Shown here: piece after piece, positions 9,507 to 18,114 of the stretch
Layout: every line of letters begins with the position of its first letter
Numbering within the stretch: position 1 is the stretch's first letter
Assembly (NCBI RefSeq): GCF_009835145.1
Contig: NZ_APKE01000029.1
Location: 1 to 35,986, forward strand
Origin: Profundibacterium mesophilum KAUST100406-0324
GTDB lineage: Bacteria > Pseudomonadota > Alphaproteobacteria > Rhodobacterales > Rhodobacteraceae
Length of the DNA stretch: 35,986 nt
Direction: 5' to 3'
The notes under the pieces: generated by a model
Told to the model about the DNA's origin: nothing
Seen by the model: the letters and a program-made list of their open reading frames with translations, nothing else
The model's database searches: none
Position numbers and translations under genes: made by a program

Positions 9507-11987
9507 ATGTCCTACCTGATCGACTGGTCCAACATGTCTGCCGATGGCACGAGCGCGGTTCCCGGGCCCGGCGGGGAGGATGTGAATGTCACGGTTTCGA
9601 CTCCGCAAAACTCGGAAGGGCAGGAGTTCCGCATCACCTCGCGGCCCGAATGGGGTGGAGAGGCCCTGCGCGCGGATGGCGGCATGTCCGACATCACCGC
9701 CGCGATGTCCTTCGACAGGCCCGTCTCGAACATCTCGTTCGAGCTTTACGATGTGGATGGCCATCCCTGCTTCGACGACAGGGTCAGCGTCGTCGCACGC
9801 AATGCCGATGGCGAGCTGGTCATGCCGGTCTTCACCTCGGCGGGCGGGCACCGGATCGAGGGCAACAGCGTGGAATCGGACCGCGATGCGGCCGAGGACG
9901 GCCTTTCGGGGGCGGGCGAGGCCGGCAGCGTCGGCGTCACCATTCCGGGCGAGATCGTCAGTCTCGAGATCGTTTTCGCCCATGGCGACAGCGCCGACCG
10001 GTCCGGGATCATCGGCATCAGCGATATGCGCTTCGATGATGGCGGCGACGGCGCGGCGGCGACGGCCGGCGACGGGATCGTCGAGGGTAGCGCCGGGGAC
10101 GACCTGATCGACCTGGCCTATCGCGGCGATCCCGAGGGCGACAGGATCGATGCGGGCGACGCGATCTTCGGCCGTGCCGGATCGGATGACGATATCGTCG
10201 AGGCTGGCGCCGGCAACGACACGGTTGCGGCCGGGGCGGGCAACGATCTGCTGCGCGGCGGGGCGGGCGACGACCTGCTGCGCGGCGAGGCGGGCGACGA
10301 TACGATCCGCGGCGATGCAGGCGAAAGCGGATCACCGGCGACCCCCGCCGCGCGCGAAAGCTTCGAATGGGACCGTGCGCCCGATCCCGATGATGGCGGC
10401 GCGATCGACAACGGCGATGCGATCTCCGGGTTCAGCCAGGACACCGGCAATGCCACGGTGACATTCTCGGTGCTGCAAAGCAGCGGCCCGGCCGGCGCCA
10501 GTTTTCAGGGCAGCCCGCAGAATGTCGATGGCATCGATGGCGGCGGCGAGGAGGTCGATGCGCTCAGCTCGCTCAGCCTGACCAATTCCGCCCCGGGCGC
10601 GAGAGGGGTCTACGCGCTCGATTTCTCGACGGAGGCGCGGAATGTCGCCTTCAGGATCAACGACATCGACAATGACGGCGCCGCCGTCGTCCGGGCCTTC
10701 GATCCTTCAGGCGCGCCGATCGAGGTCACGCTGACCGGGGGCGCGGGCGTCGCGCTCACCGACGAGGACGGGGTGAGCGGCGCCGAGACCGCCCGGAGCC
10801 TCGGCGGCAACGAGCCCGACGCCTCGCCCCGGCATTCGGTCCTGGTCGAGATCGCCGGCCCCGTCGGCCGGATCGAGATCGAGCATGAGCAGTTCGGTGA
10901 AGCCGATAGCGGGATCAACGTCACCGATGTCTATTTCGATGCGGCACCCGCCGCCGCGGCCGGTGGCAGCGACGACACGCTGATCGGCGGAGCGGGCGAC
11001 GATGTTCTTTATGGCGAGGACGGGCGCGACAGCCTGTCGGGCGATGACGGTGACGATACGCTCGATGGCGGAGCCGGCGACGATACGCTCGTCGGGGGCG
11101 CCGGGGCCGACAGGCTGACGGGCGGCGCGGGGAATGATCTGCTTCGCGGCGGCGACGATGCCGACCGCTTCGACGGGCTGAACGCGGGCGATACCGTTCT
11201 GGGCGGCTCTGGCGCCACGCCCGGTACGGGTGTCGATTATGACCAGCTCGACCTGTCGGGGTCCTTCGGCGAAGGCGGTTTCAGGCTCGACAACCTGCGT
11301 GGTGACAGCGACGGCAACGGCTTCGATGGCGAGGTTGTCTATCTCGGGGCGGACGGCGCCGAAACCGGGCGGCTGACCTTCGAGAACATCGAGAACATCA
11401 TTCCCTGCTTCACGCCGGGCAGCCTCATCGCAACGGCCTCCGGCGAACGGCTGGTTGAGGATCTGCGCGAGGGCGACCGGATCATCACGCGGGATAACGG
11501 CTTCCAGGAAATTCGCTGGGTTGGGGCGCGGCGCCTGGGGTTCCGCGACCTGACGCGGCAGCCCCATCTGCGTCCCGTCCTGATCCGCCAGGGCGCGCTC
11601 GGTAACGGGATGCCGATGCGCGACATGATGGTCAGCCCCAATCACCGCGTGCTCGTGGCCAACGATCAGACCGCGCTCTATTTCGAGGAGCGCGAGGTGC
11701 TGGTTGCCGCGAAACACCTGGTCAATGGCAGCAGCATCACCTCGGTCGAGGCCCTTGGCGCATGCTACATCCATTTCATGTTCGATCACCACGAGGTGGT
11801 TCTTTCGGACGGGAGCTGGACGGAAAGCTTCCAGCCGGGCGATTACACGCTCAAGGGGCTCGGAGACGCGCAGCGGCGCGAGATTTTCGCCCTGTTCCCC
11901 GATCTGGCCGAAACGCCCGCCCTCGAGGGCTATCGCTCGGCGCGGCGCACCCTCAAGCGCCACGAGGCGGAATTGCTGGCGCGCTGA
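9507..11987 (+). CDS. RTX calcium-binding repeat protein with C-terminal Hint domain
   Basis: Predicted secreted or surface protein of 826 residues. Order: beta-rich module (about 1-178), RTX nonapeptide block (about 194-271, [10 protein letters not shown] type), second beta-rich module (about 284-478), second RTX block (about 486-565, [10 protein letters not shown] type), a linker, and a Hint domain from about 633. The Hint domain begins [11 protein letters not shown] with nucleophile Cys634 and has the late SPNHRVL motif (710-716). No intein C-end (His-Asn) follows, so cleavage rather than splicing is expected. There is no N-terminal signal peptide, as in type I secretion substrates. The ATG at 9507 is chosen because gaggag (9494-9499) precedes it by seven bases; ATG 9492 overlaps that site. 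Hint-ended RTX proteins are frequent in Rhodobacteraceae; the biological role is unknown. Confidence 0.88.
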   Translation: MSYLIDWSNMSADGTSAVPGPGGEDVNVTVSTPQNSEGQEFRITSRPEWGGEALRADGGMSDITAAMSFDRPVSNISFELYDVDGHPCFDDRVSVVARNADGELVMPVFTSAGGHRIEGNSVESDRDAAEDGLSGAGEAGSVGVTIPGEIVSLEIVFAHGDSADRSGIIGISDMRFDDGGDGAAATAGDGIVEGSAGDDLIDLAYRGDPEGDRIDAGDAIFGRAGSDDDIVEAGAGNDTVAAGAGNDLLRGGAGDDLLRGEAGDDTIRGDAGESGSPATPAARESFEWDRAPDPDDGGAIDNGDAISGFSQDTGNATVTFSVLQSSGPAGASFQGSPQNVDGIDGGGEEVDALSSLSLTNSAPGARGVYALDFSTEARNVAFRINDIDNDGAAVVRAFDPSGAPIEVTLTGGAGVALTDEDGVSGAETARSLGGNEPDASPRHSVLVEIAGPVGRIEIEHEQFGEADSGINVTDVYFDAAPAAAAGGSDDTLIGGAGDDVLYGEDGRDSLSGDDGDDTLDGGAGDDTLVGGAGADRLTGGAGNDLLRGGDDADRFDGLNAGDTVLGGSGATPGTGVDYDQLDLSGSFGEGGFRLDNLRGDSDGNGFDGEVVYLGADGAETGRLTFENIENIIPCFTPGSLIATASGERLVEDLREGDRIITRDNGFQEIRWVGARRLGFRDLTRQPHLRPVLIRQGALGNGMPMRDMMVSPNHRVLVANDQTALYFEEREVLVAAKHLVNGSSITSVEALGACYIHFMFDHHEVVLSDGSWTESFQPGDYTLKGLGDAQRREIFALFPDLAETPALEGYRSARRTLKRHEAELLAR

Positions 11988-12000
11988 GCCGCGACGCCTC

Positions 12001-12645
12001 TCATGGGCGCTGCGCGGCGCGCCACGCGGCCCATGCCTCCGGCGTGTCGAGATCGATCAGCGCGGCATCCCCCGGCAGCGGCACGAGCGCCGCATCCTCG
12101 CCGCGCAGGATGGCGCGCCCGCCGCTGTCGCCCGTGACCTGCGAAAGGCGCGGCAGAAGCCGTCGCGGAAAGATCACCGGCTGACCCGGGCGCCCGGACG
12201 CGCTCGCGGCGCGGATCACCTGCGTGCCGCCGGAGGCATCCCAGGCGCTGCGCAGGGCGCGGAAGGCGCCGGCATCGATCTCGGGCATGTCGGCCATCGC
12301 GACCAGAAGCCCCCCGGAACCACTTCCAAGACGGCTCTCGGCCCATGCCGCGGCGAGGCGCAGGGAAGCGGCCATTCCCTCCTGCGCATCCTTCACGGCA
12401 GCCATCTCGAGCGTTCCGCCGGTCTCGTCGGCGGCGCCGCGCAGGGCATCGCGTCTGGCGGCGCATCGGGGCGTGTCCGGCGGCGGCAGGGTCACGAGGA
12501 CCGCGCCAAGTGCCGCGCGCGCCCCCATGACCGTGCGCAGGAGCAGCGCTTGCCCCGATACCGGTTCGAGAAGCTTGTCGGCGCCTCGCATGCGCGACGA
12601 GGCTCCGGCGGCGAGGATCGCGCCGACAAGGGCTCCGGCACGCAC
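12001..12645 (-). CDS. MocA-like molybdenum cofactor nucleotidyltransferase
   Basis: Predicted NTP transferase of the MobA/MocA superfamily, which adds CMP or GMP to molybdopterin. The 214 residues show the N-terminal nucleotide loop GAILAAGASSRMRGADKLLEP, the metal-binding ADMPEID and the later GRPGQPVIFP and GDSGGRAIL. The last two resemble the MocA (cytidylyl) type more than MobA. It starts four bases after livM ends, on the same strand, so it is probably the last gene of the liv operon. No molybdoenzyme gene is in the window. The exact substrate nucleotide is inferred. Confidence 0.75.
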   Translation of the reverse strand: MRAGALVGAILAAGASSRMRGADKLLEPVSGQALLLRTVMGARAALGAVLVTLPPPDTPRCAARRDALRGAADETGGTLEMAAVKDAQEGMAASLRLAAAWAESRLGSGSGGLLVAMADMPEIDAGAFRALRSAWDASGGTQVIRAASASGRPGQPVIFPRRLLPRLSQVTGDSGGRAILRGEDAALVPLPGDAALIDLDTPEAWAAWRAAQRP

Positions 12646-12649
12646 CCTT

Positions 12650-13954
12650 TCAGCGTTCCGGGATCAGGCCACGCGGCGAGAAGCGCAGGACCACGAGGAG
12701 GATGATACCCATCGTGAGCAGCCGCATATGGGCCGCGCTGTCGATGAGGTGCTCCTTCAGCGCGCTACCGTCGGCAAGCGGCGCGGTCAGGGTCTGCATC
12801 AGCCACAGGCCGAACGGCTCGACCTCGACCCACAGGAACCAGACGAGGAAGCCGCCAAGGACCGCGCCCCAGTTGTTGCCCGACCCTCCGACGATCACCA
12901 TCACCCAGATCAGGAAGGTGTACCGAAGCGGCTGGTAGCTTCCGGGCGTGAGCTGTCCGTCGAGCGTGGTCATCATGGCGCCCGCCAATCCACAGACCGC
13001 CGAGCCGAGGATGAAGATCTGCAGGTGGCGGCGGGTCACGTTCTTGCCCATGGCGCGCGCGGCCGTCTCGTTGTCGCGGATCGCCCGCATCATCCGGCCC
13101 CAGGGCGAGCGCAGGGCCCTTTCCGACAGGTAGAGAAGCGCGACGAGGACCACCCCGAAAAGCCCCGCATAGGCGAGCTTGACCGCGATCGAGGACGCGG
13201 TCACGACATCGAGGCCGAGATCCTGCGCGCGCGCGGCGAAGGCTTCCGAATCGCGCAGGTCGACCTCGTAGGGAACGGGGCGCGGCAGGCCGATGACGTT
13301 CTTGACGCCCCGGCTGAGCCAATCCTCGTTCTTCAATACCGCGATGATGATCTCGGCGATGCCGAGCGTGGCGATCGCGAGGTAATCGGAGCGCAGGCCC
13401 AGCGCCGTCTTGCCGACGATCCATGCCGCGCCCGCCGCCAGGAGCGCCCCGGCGGGCCAGCCGAGGATCACCGGCAGGCCGAGGCCGCCCAGATACCCCG
13501 TGGCGGCGGGATCGACCGCCTCGATCGCGGCCACGCCGCCGTCGAAGACCGCGCGGAAGGCGAAGAAACCGGCGAAGAGCAACGCCATCACCGCGCCGCC
13601 GCGCGTCCAGCTCGGCCGCATCCGGCGCCATAGGAGAACCGCGAGCGCGATGCTTGCCACCGCCAGCGCCAGGCCCGCCAGGACCCGCAGGCCGCCGGCG
13701 GCCCAGGCCGCGTTCACGGGCGGCATCGCCACGAGGACGGCCCCGAGCCCGCCGAGCGCGGCGAAGCCCATGACGCCCACGTTGAAGAGGCCGGCATAGC
13801 CCCACTGCATGTTCACGCCCAGCGCCATGATCGCGCTGATCAGGCCCATGTTGAGAATGCCGAGCGCGACGTTCCAGCTTTGCAGGAAGCCGGCGCCGAT
13901 GATCAGCAGGGCGACGAGGGCGAAAAGCCCGGTGATGCGCAGGTTCGGGCTCAT
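12650..13954 (-). CDS. livM: Branched-chain-type ABC transporter permease (LivM family)
   Basis: Inner-membrane permease of a HAAT-family (hydrophobic amino acid type) importer, 434 residues. Recognisable parts: the N-terminal GVNMQWGYAGLFNVGVMGFAALG, the central LRSDYLAIATLGIAEII and the ATPase-contact loop RAIRDNETAARAMGKNV. VMVIVGGSGNNWGAVLGG near the end is typical. At 434 residues it is about 100 longer than common LivM proteins; extra sequence lies around residues 85-165 and 215-250. It overlaps livH by ATGA (13951-13954). Confidence 0.9.
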   Translation of the reverse strand: MSPNLRITGLFALVALLIIGAGFLQSWNVALGILNMGLISAIMALGVNMQWGYAGLFNVGVMGFAALGGLGAVLVAMPPVNAAWAAGGLRVLAGLALAVASIALAVLLWRRMRPSWTRGGAVMALLFAGFFAFRAVFDGGVAAIEAVDPAATGYLGGLGLPVILGWPAGALLAAGAAWIVGKTALGLRSDYLAIATLGIAEIIIAVLKNEDWLSRGVKNVIGLPRPVPYEVDLRDSEAFAARAQDLGLDVVTASSIAVKLAYAGLFGVVLVALLYLSERALRSPWGRMMRAIRDNETAARAMGKNVTRRHLQIFILGSAVCGLAGAMMTTLDGQLTPGSYQPLRYTFLIWVMVIVGGSGNNWGAVLGGFLVWFLWVEVEPFGLWLMQTLTAPLADGSALKEHLIDSAAHMRLLTMGIILLVVLRFSPRGLIPER

Positions 13955-14961
13955 ACCGACTTCCCCTTGAACAGGCCCGTGGGGCGGAAGAGAAGGACGA
14001 CGATCAGGATCACGAAGCTGACCGCGAACTTGTAATCGGTGCTCAGCAGCTGCACCAGGCCGTCGGGCTCCCAGCCGCCGGGCAGGGCATAGCCCAGCAC
14101 CTTCTTGTAGGCATAGGTGATCATCACCTCGCTGAAGGCGATGACGAAACCGCCGGCGATCGCCCCGATCGGGCTGCCGAGGCCGCCGACGATCGCCGCG
14201 GCGAAAATCGGCAGAAGGAGCTGGAAATAGGTGAAGGGCTTGAACGACTTGTCGAGCCCGTAGAGCGTGCCGGCGATGGTGGCGAGGGCCGCGACGATGA
14301 TCCAGGTGATCGCGACGACGCGCTCGGGATTGATCCCCGACAGCAGGGCCAGGTCCTCATTATCCGAGAAGGCCCGCATCGACTTGCCGGTCCGGGTGCG
14401 ATTGAGGAACCAGAACAGGACGGCCACGGTGAGCAGGGCCACGACGATGGTGATCCCCTGGCTCGTTTTCAGCGCCAGGCCTTCCTCGAGGCCGGTCCAG
14501 GACTTGAACTCCCGCGCGTTGACGATGAACCGCTCGCCATCGGCGAAGGACTGGTCATCGGGCCCGATGATGAAGCGGACCAGGCCGTTCATGATGAACA
14601 TCACCCCCATCGAGACGATGACGAGCACCACCGGCGAGGTTTTCTGCCTGCGGTAGAAGCGGTAGACCGCGCGGTCGGTGCCAAGCACGAAGAGCGCGCA
14701 GGCCGCGATGCCGATGGGCAACGCCAGCAGCGCCGTCGGCAGGGGGCCGAAATGCAAACCAAGCGACTGGAACCCCCAGGTGACGAGGATCGTCGCCATC
14801 GCACCGAAGGCCATCGTGTCACCATGGGCGAAGTTCGAGAAGCGCAGGATGCCGTAGATCAGAGTGACACCGAGCGCCCCGAGCGCAAGTTGCGCGCCAT
14901 AGGCCGCCGCCGGGATCAGGACGAAATTCGCGAGTGCGACAAGCGCGTTGAGCAGGTCCAT
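13951..14961 (-). CDS. livH: Branched-chain-type ABC transporter permease (LivH family)
   Basis: Second inner-membrane permease of the same importer, 336 residues. It has the family-typical LGVTLIYGILRFSNFAHGD near the N-terminus, MRAFSDNEDLALLSGINPERV in the ATPase-contact loop, and FAAAIVGGLGSPIGAIAGG. About eight membrane segments are expected. It is preceded by a 161-base gap after livF and overlaps livM by four bases, so the two permeases are translationally coupled. Confidence 0.92.
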   Translation of the reverse strand: MDLLNALVALANFVLIPAAAYGAQLALGALGVTLIYGILRFSNFAHGDTMAFGAMATILVTWGFQSLGLHFGPLPTALLALPIGIAACALFVLGTDRAVYRFYRRQKTSPVVLVIVSMGVMFIMNGLVRFIIGPDDQSFADGERFIVNAREFKSWTGLEEGLALKTSQGITIVVALLTVAVLFWFLNRTRTGKSMRAFSDNEDLALLSGINPERVVAITWIIVAALATIAGTLYGLDKSFKPFTYFQLLLPIFAAAIVGGLGSPIGAIAGGFVIAFSEVMITYAYKKVLGYALPGGWEPDGLVQLLSTDYKFAVSFVILIVVLLFRPTGLFKGKSV

Positions 14962-15067
14962 ATGTCAGTCTCCGGACGGTATCGCGCATGCGGTGTGTGC
15001 GCGCGGCTGCAAGAGGAGGCTGCGGGCGGGACGGCCATCGGGCAGGGCGCCGCCGCAAACCCCGGCG

Positions 15068-15093
15068 CCCCGGCACCGCGCGGCGCGCCGGGG
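15068..15093 (-). promoter_or_regulatory. Hairpin in the livF-livH gap
   Basis: The arms ccccggc (15068-15074) and gccgggg (15087-15093) flank a GC-rich 12-base loop within the only long gap inside the permease/ATPase part of the operon. No U-tract and no coding sequence were found in the 161 bases. It could tune expression between ATPase and permease genes; this is inference. Confidence 0.35.
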
Positions 15094-15122
15094 ATCGGGG
15101 GCAAACTGTCGTTCCGGCATCC

Positions 15123-15836
15123 TCATCCTCCCAGGAAACTGCGCCGGACATCGGGGTCTGCAAGCAGTTCGGCCCCGGTCCCGGTATGTGCGTTGGCCCC
15201 CTGGACAAGCACGTAGCCGCGATCGGCGATCTCGAGCGCCTGGCGGGCGTTCTGCTCGACCATGAGGATGCTGATCCCGGTGCGGGCCACTTCTATGATC
15301 CTGTCGAAGAGTTCGTCCATGACGATCGGGCTGACCCCGGCGGTCGGCTCGTCGAGCATCAAAACCCTGGGCTGCGTCATCAGGGCCCGCCCGACGGCGA
15401 CCTGCTGGCGCTGCCCGCCCGACAGCTCGCCCGCCGGCTGATGGCGCTTGTCGCCGAGTATGGGGAAAAGCTCGTAGACTTGCGCGATCGTCCGCGCGAT
15501 GTCGTCGCGCCTGAGGAATGCACCCATCTCGAGGTTCTCCTCGACGCTCATCGAGGTGAAGATGTTGTGGGTCTGCGGCACGAAGCCCATGCCGCGCGCG
15601 ACCCGCTCCTGCGGACTGGTGGCCCCGAGGGAGACCCCGTCGAGCCGCACCTCGCCCGCGCGCAGGTCGAGCATCCCGAAGAGCGCCTTCATCGCGGTGG
15701 ATTTGCCGGCGCCATTCGGCCCGACGATGACGGCGATCTCGCCGCGCTCTACCGCGATGGTGCAGCCATGCAGGATATCCGCCCCGCCGCCATAGCCGCC
15801 GGTCATCGCCTCACCGATCAGGAAGGGTTGGCTCAT
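15123..15836 (-). CDS. livF: Branched-chain-type ABC transporter ATP-binding protein (LivF)
   Basis: One of the two ATPases of the importer, 237 residues. Walker A GPNGAGKST, Q-loop FVPQTHNIFTSM, signature LSGGQRQQ, Walker B VLMLDEP and the LivF-type TAGVSPIVMDELF are visible. The frame is open to a GTG at 15869, but the ATG at 15836 is preferred because LivF proteins begin about ten residues before the GGYGGGADILHG segment. No strong ribosome binding site precedes either. A Rhodobacteraceae-type repeat lies just upstream. Confidence 0.9.
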   Translation of the reverse strand: MSQPFLIGEAMTGGYGGGADILHGCTIAVERGEIAVIVGPNGAGKSTAMKALFGMLDLRAGEVRLDGVSLGATSPQERVARGMGFVPQTHNIFTSMSVEENLEMGAFLRRDDIARTIAQVYELFPILGDKRHQPAGELSGGQRQQVAVGRALMTQPRVLMLDEPTAGVSPIVMDELFDRIIEVARTGISILMVEQNARQALEIADRGYVLVQGANAHTGTGAELLADPDVRRSFLGG

Positions 15837-15873
15837 TGTGGCATATCCGGGATCTGCCGCGTTCCGCACCGTC

Positions 15874-15909
15874 TTTTCATCTTCGCTCCAAATACCTCCG
15901 CCGGAGGCG
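15874..15909 (-). repeat. Rhodobacteraceae-type cctccgg intergenic repeat
   Basis: Read on the minus strand this is a cctccggcggaggt palindrome followed by atttggagcgaagatgaa. I recall closely similar strings as very common intergenic repeats in roseobacter and Rhodobacter genomes. The palindrome core occupies 15895-15907. It sits in the gap between livG and livF. Function is not established; it may be a transcript-processing hairpin. Confidence 0.5.
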
Positions 15910-15918
15910 TCCGCGGTC

Positions 15919-16704
15919 TCACGGCGCGCCGGCGACAGCCTTGTTCTTCAGCCCCGTGCCGAGATAGGCCTCGATCACCTGTTCGTTGGCCTTGATCTCG
16001 TCGATCCTGCCCTGCGCCATGACTTGTCCTTCCGCCATGACGATCACCGGGTCGCACAGGCGGCCGATGAAATCCATGTCATGCTCGATCATGCAGAACG
16101 TGTAGCCGCGCTCCTTGTTGAGCCTCTGGATCGCGTCGCCGATCGTGCCCAGAAGGGTCCGGTTGACCCCCGCGCCAACCTCGTCGAGAAAGACGATCTT
16201 CGCATCGACCATCATCGTGCGTCCCAGCTCGAGCAGCTTCTTCTGCCCGCCGGACAGGTTGCCGGCACGCTCGTCCTTGAGATGGTCGATGGTGAGGAAT
16301 TCGAGGACCTCGTCGGCCTTGCGCAGCAGCGCCTCCTCCTCGCGGGCGATGCGGGCACGGTGGAACCATGCCGACCAGAGCCGCTCGCCCGATTGAGCGG
16401 GCGGCACCATCATCAGGTTCTCGCGCACGCTGAGCGAGCCGAACTCGTGCGCGATCTGGAAAGTGCGCAACAGCCCCTTGTGGAACAGCTCGTGCGGGGC
16501 CAGCCCGGTGATGTCCTCGCCGTCCATCTCGATGCGCCCGGAAGTCGGGGCGAGCGTGCCGGCGATCACGTTGAAAAGGGTCGTCTTGCCGGCTCCGTTC
16601 GGACCGATCAAGCCCGTGATGGAACCGGTGGCGATGTTCAGCGTTGCCCCGTCGACAGCGCGAAACCCGCCGAAATGCTTGTGGATGCCGGAGACGGCAA
16701 TCAT
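15919..16704 (-). CDS. livG: Branched-chain-type ABC transporter ATP-binding protein (LivG)
   Basis: Second ATPase of the importer, 261 residues. It shows Walker A GPNGAGKTT, a LivG-type LLRTFQIAHEFGSLSVRENL, signature LSGGQKKLLELGR, and FLDEVGAGVNRTL in place of the usual DEPAAGLNP. The frame is open to 16749, but the ATG at 16704 is best: gggga lies seven bases before it, and MIAVSGIHKHFGGFRAVDG is the usual N-terminus. The DEV-for-DEP change in Walker B keeps the catalytic Glu. Confidence 0.9.
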   Translation of the reverse strand: MIAVSGIHKHFGGFRAVDGATLNIATGSITGLIGPNGAGKTTLFNVIAGTLAPTSGRIEMDGEDITGLAPHELFHKGLLRTFQIAHEFGSLSVRENLMMVPPAQSGERLWSAWFHRARIAREEEALLRKADEVLEFLTIDHLKDERAGNLSGGQKKLLELGRTMMVDAKIVFLDEVGAGVNRTLLGTIGDAIQRLNKERGYTFCMIEHDMDFIGRLCDPVIVMAEGQVMAQGRIDEIKANEQVIEAYLGTGLKNKAVAGAP

Positions 16705-16778
16705 ATCCTCATCCCCCACGGGCATTTGGCCCGGTGTTCGTCCCGGCACCGGCTTCGGCGCGGAGTGTTGTATGACTC

Positions 16779-16815
16779 AGCAGCCCGGCGCATCTAGGCA
16801 CCGGGCTGCTTTTTT
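16779..16815 (+). terminator. Intrinsic-terminator-like hairpin with its T-tract on the plus strand
   Basis: The arms agcagcccgg (16779-16788) and ccgggctgct (16801-16810) are perfect 10-base complements around a 12-base loop, followed by six T (16810-16815) on the plus strand. The surrounding genes are on the minus strand. For them the hairpin is preceded by A's and has no U-tract, so it would act only as a stabilising or attenuating stem between the binding-protein gene and livG. As a true terminator it would stop transcripts running antisense to the operon. Confidence 0.7.
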
Positions 16816-16832
16816 GTCGGACCGTCCTTAGA

Positions 16833-18029
16833 TCAGCGGAAACCGGTCGTCGAGTAGTCAGCATCCTTGATCTCGTATTCGCGGTAGGTGCCTGCCGCCT
16901 CGCCGCTGCCGATGAGCTCGACATTGGTCGCGCCGACATAATCGATCTCGCCGCCGTCCTTGAGGATGGAGATCGCCTTTGCAAGCTCGCCGGGCATGAT
17001 CTTCTCGCCGGGCGCGTTGGCGACATCCATGACCTTGGACTTGAACGCGTCCGAGGACGTGGAGCCGGCCGCCTGCATCGCAAGAGCCAGAAGCGCCGCC
17101 GCGTCGTAGCTCTCGCGGGTGAAGGTGCTCTCGCCGTTGATCCCGGCATCGGCCGCGATCTTCGAGAAGGCCGCCGTGCCCTCGCCCTCGGACCAGGGGA
17201 CCGCGCCGAAGCTGCCGGTCATGTCCGATCCCAGATCGCTCATCAGGCTTTCGGCGAACATTCCGTCGCCCATCATGAAGGTGTCGAAGGCGCCCGAATC
17301 GAGTGCTGCGCGGATCATGCCCTTGCCGCCGCTATCGGCATAGCCGAGCACGACCAGAGCGCCGCCGCCGGCAGAGGCGAGTGCCCCGATCTCGGCGGAA
17401 TAATCGGCCTTGTCGTCCTCGTGCGGCGCGCTCAGCGTCACGGTGCCGCCGTTCTGCTCGAAGCTGCTGGCGAAGCTATCGGACAGGCCCTTGCCGTAAT
17501 CGTTGTTGGTATAGGTAACGGCGACGTCCTCGATGCCGCGATCCTTGAGGATCTGCGCCAGAACCTCGCCCTGACGGGCGTCGGAGGGCGCGGTGCGGAA
17601 GAAGAGGTCGTTGTCATCGGCCGAGGACAGGGCGGGCGAGGTGGCGGAGGGCGAGATCATGACGATACCGTTCGGCACGGCCACGTTGGCGAGCACCGCG
17701 CCGGTGACACCCGAGCAGTCGGCGCCCATGATCGCCGCGACGCCATCGGAGGTGACGAGCCGTTCGGCCGCCGCGGTCGCCGCGCTGCTGTCGATGCAGG
17801 TGGAATCGGCGCGCACTGGCTCGAGCATCCGCCCGTCGAGCAGGCCGCCGCCCTCGTTGATCTCGGTCATCGCCAGCTCGGCGCTGTCGGCCATCTGCGG
17901 CGTCAGGGATTCGATCGGTCCGGTATAGCCCAGGATGACGCCGATCTTGATCGGGCCGTCGTGGCTCTCGGCGTGGACCGCGGTTCCCGCCGCGGCGGTC
18001 AGAGCTGTTGCAAGAAGCAGTTTTTTCAT
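16833..18029 (-). CDS. Branched-chain-type ABC transporter substrate-binding protein
   Basis: Periplasmic receptor of the liv-type importer, 398 residues, family of LivJ/BraC/AmiC (type I periplasmic binding fold). A Sec signal peptide ends near VHA (residue about 20). The mature start PIKIGVILGYTGPIESLTP, the early cysteine pair (STCIDS, GADCSG), SPSATSPALSS and YTNNDYGKGL are family features. The start has gggaga about six bases upstream. Ligand unknown: this family takes branched-chain amino acids but also amides, urea and aromatic acids. It is first in the transporter operon, just downstream of a GlxA-type regulator. Confidence 0.9.
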   Translation of the reverse strand: MKKLLLATALTAAAGTAVHAESHDGPIKIGVILGYTGPIESLTPQMADSAELAMTEINEGGGLLDGRMLEPVRADSTCIDSSAATAAAERLVTSDGVAAIMGADCSGVTGAVLANVAVPNGIVMISPSATSPALSSADDNDLFFRTAPSDARQGEVLAQILKDRGIEDVAVTYTNNDYGKGLSDSFASSFEQNGGTVTLSAPHEDDKADYSAEIGALASAGGGALVVLGYADSGGKGMIRAALDSGAFDTFMMGDGMFAESLMSDLGSDMTGSFGAVPWSEGEGTAAFSKIAADAGINGESTFTRESYDAAALLALAMQAAGSTSSDAFKSKVMDVANAPGEKIMPGELAKAISILKDGGEIDYVGATNVELIGSGEAAGTYREYEIKDADYSTTGFR

Positions 18030-18114
18030 TCGTATCTCCCTGGTTGGACGAAGTCCTGCCGGGCAACCTATTCAGCCGATATCGAAAAGGGAAGGGCGCC
18101 TTGCCCGGGGCCGC

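Noticed and set aside
10200-11180. Repeated DNA blocks that resemble a short-repeat array.
   Set aside because: They are in-frame RTX nonapeptide codons of diverged sequence, not equal repeats with spacers, so not CRISPR.
10707-11963. A 418-codon minus-strand frame inside the RTX-Hint gene.
   Set aside because: It is a shadow of the repeat-rich coding sequence and has no recognisable domains.
11400-11987. The Hint domain as a splicing intein.
   Set aside because: There is no C-terminal His-Asn followed by a nucleophile and no C-extein. A cleaving Hint domain fits better.
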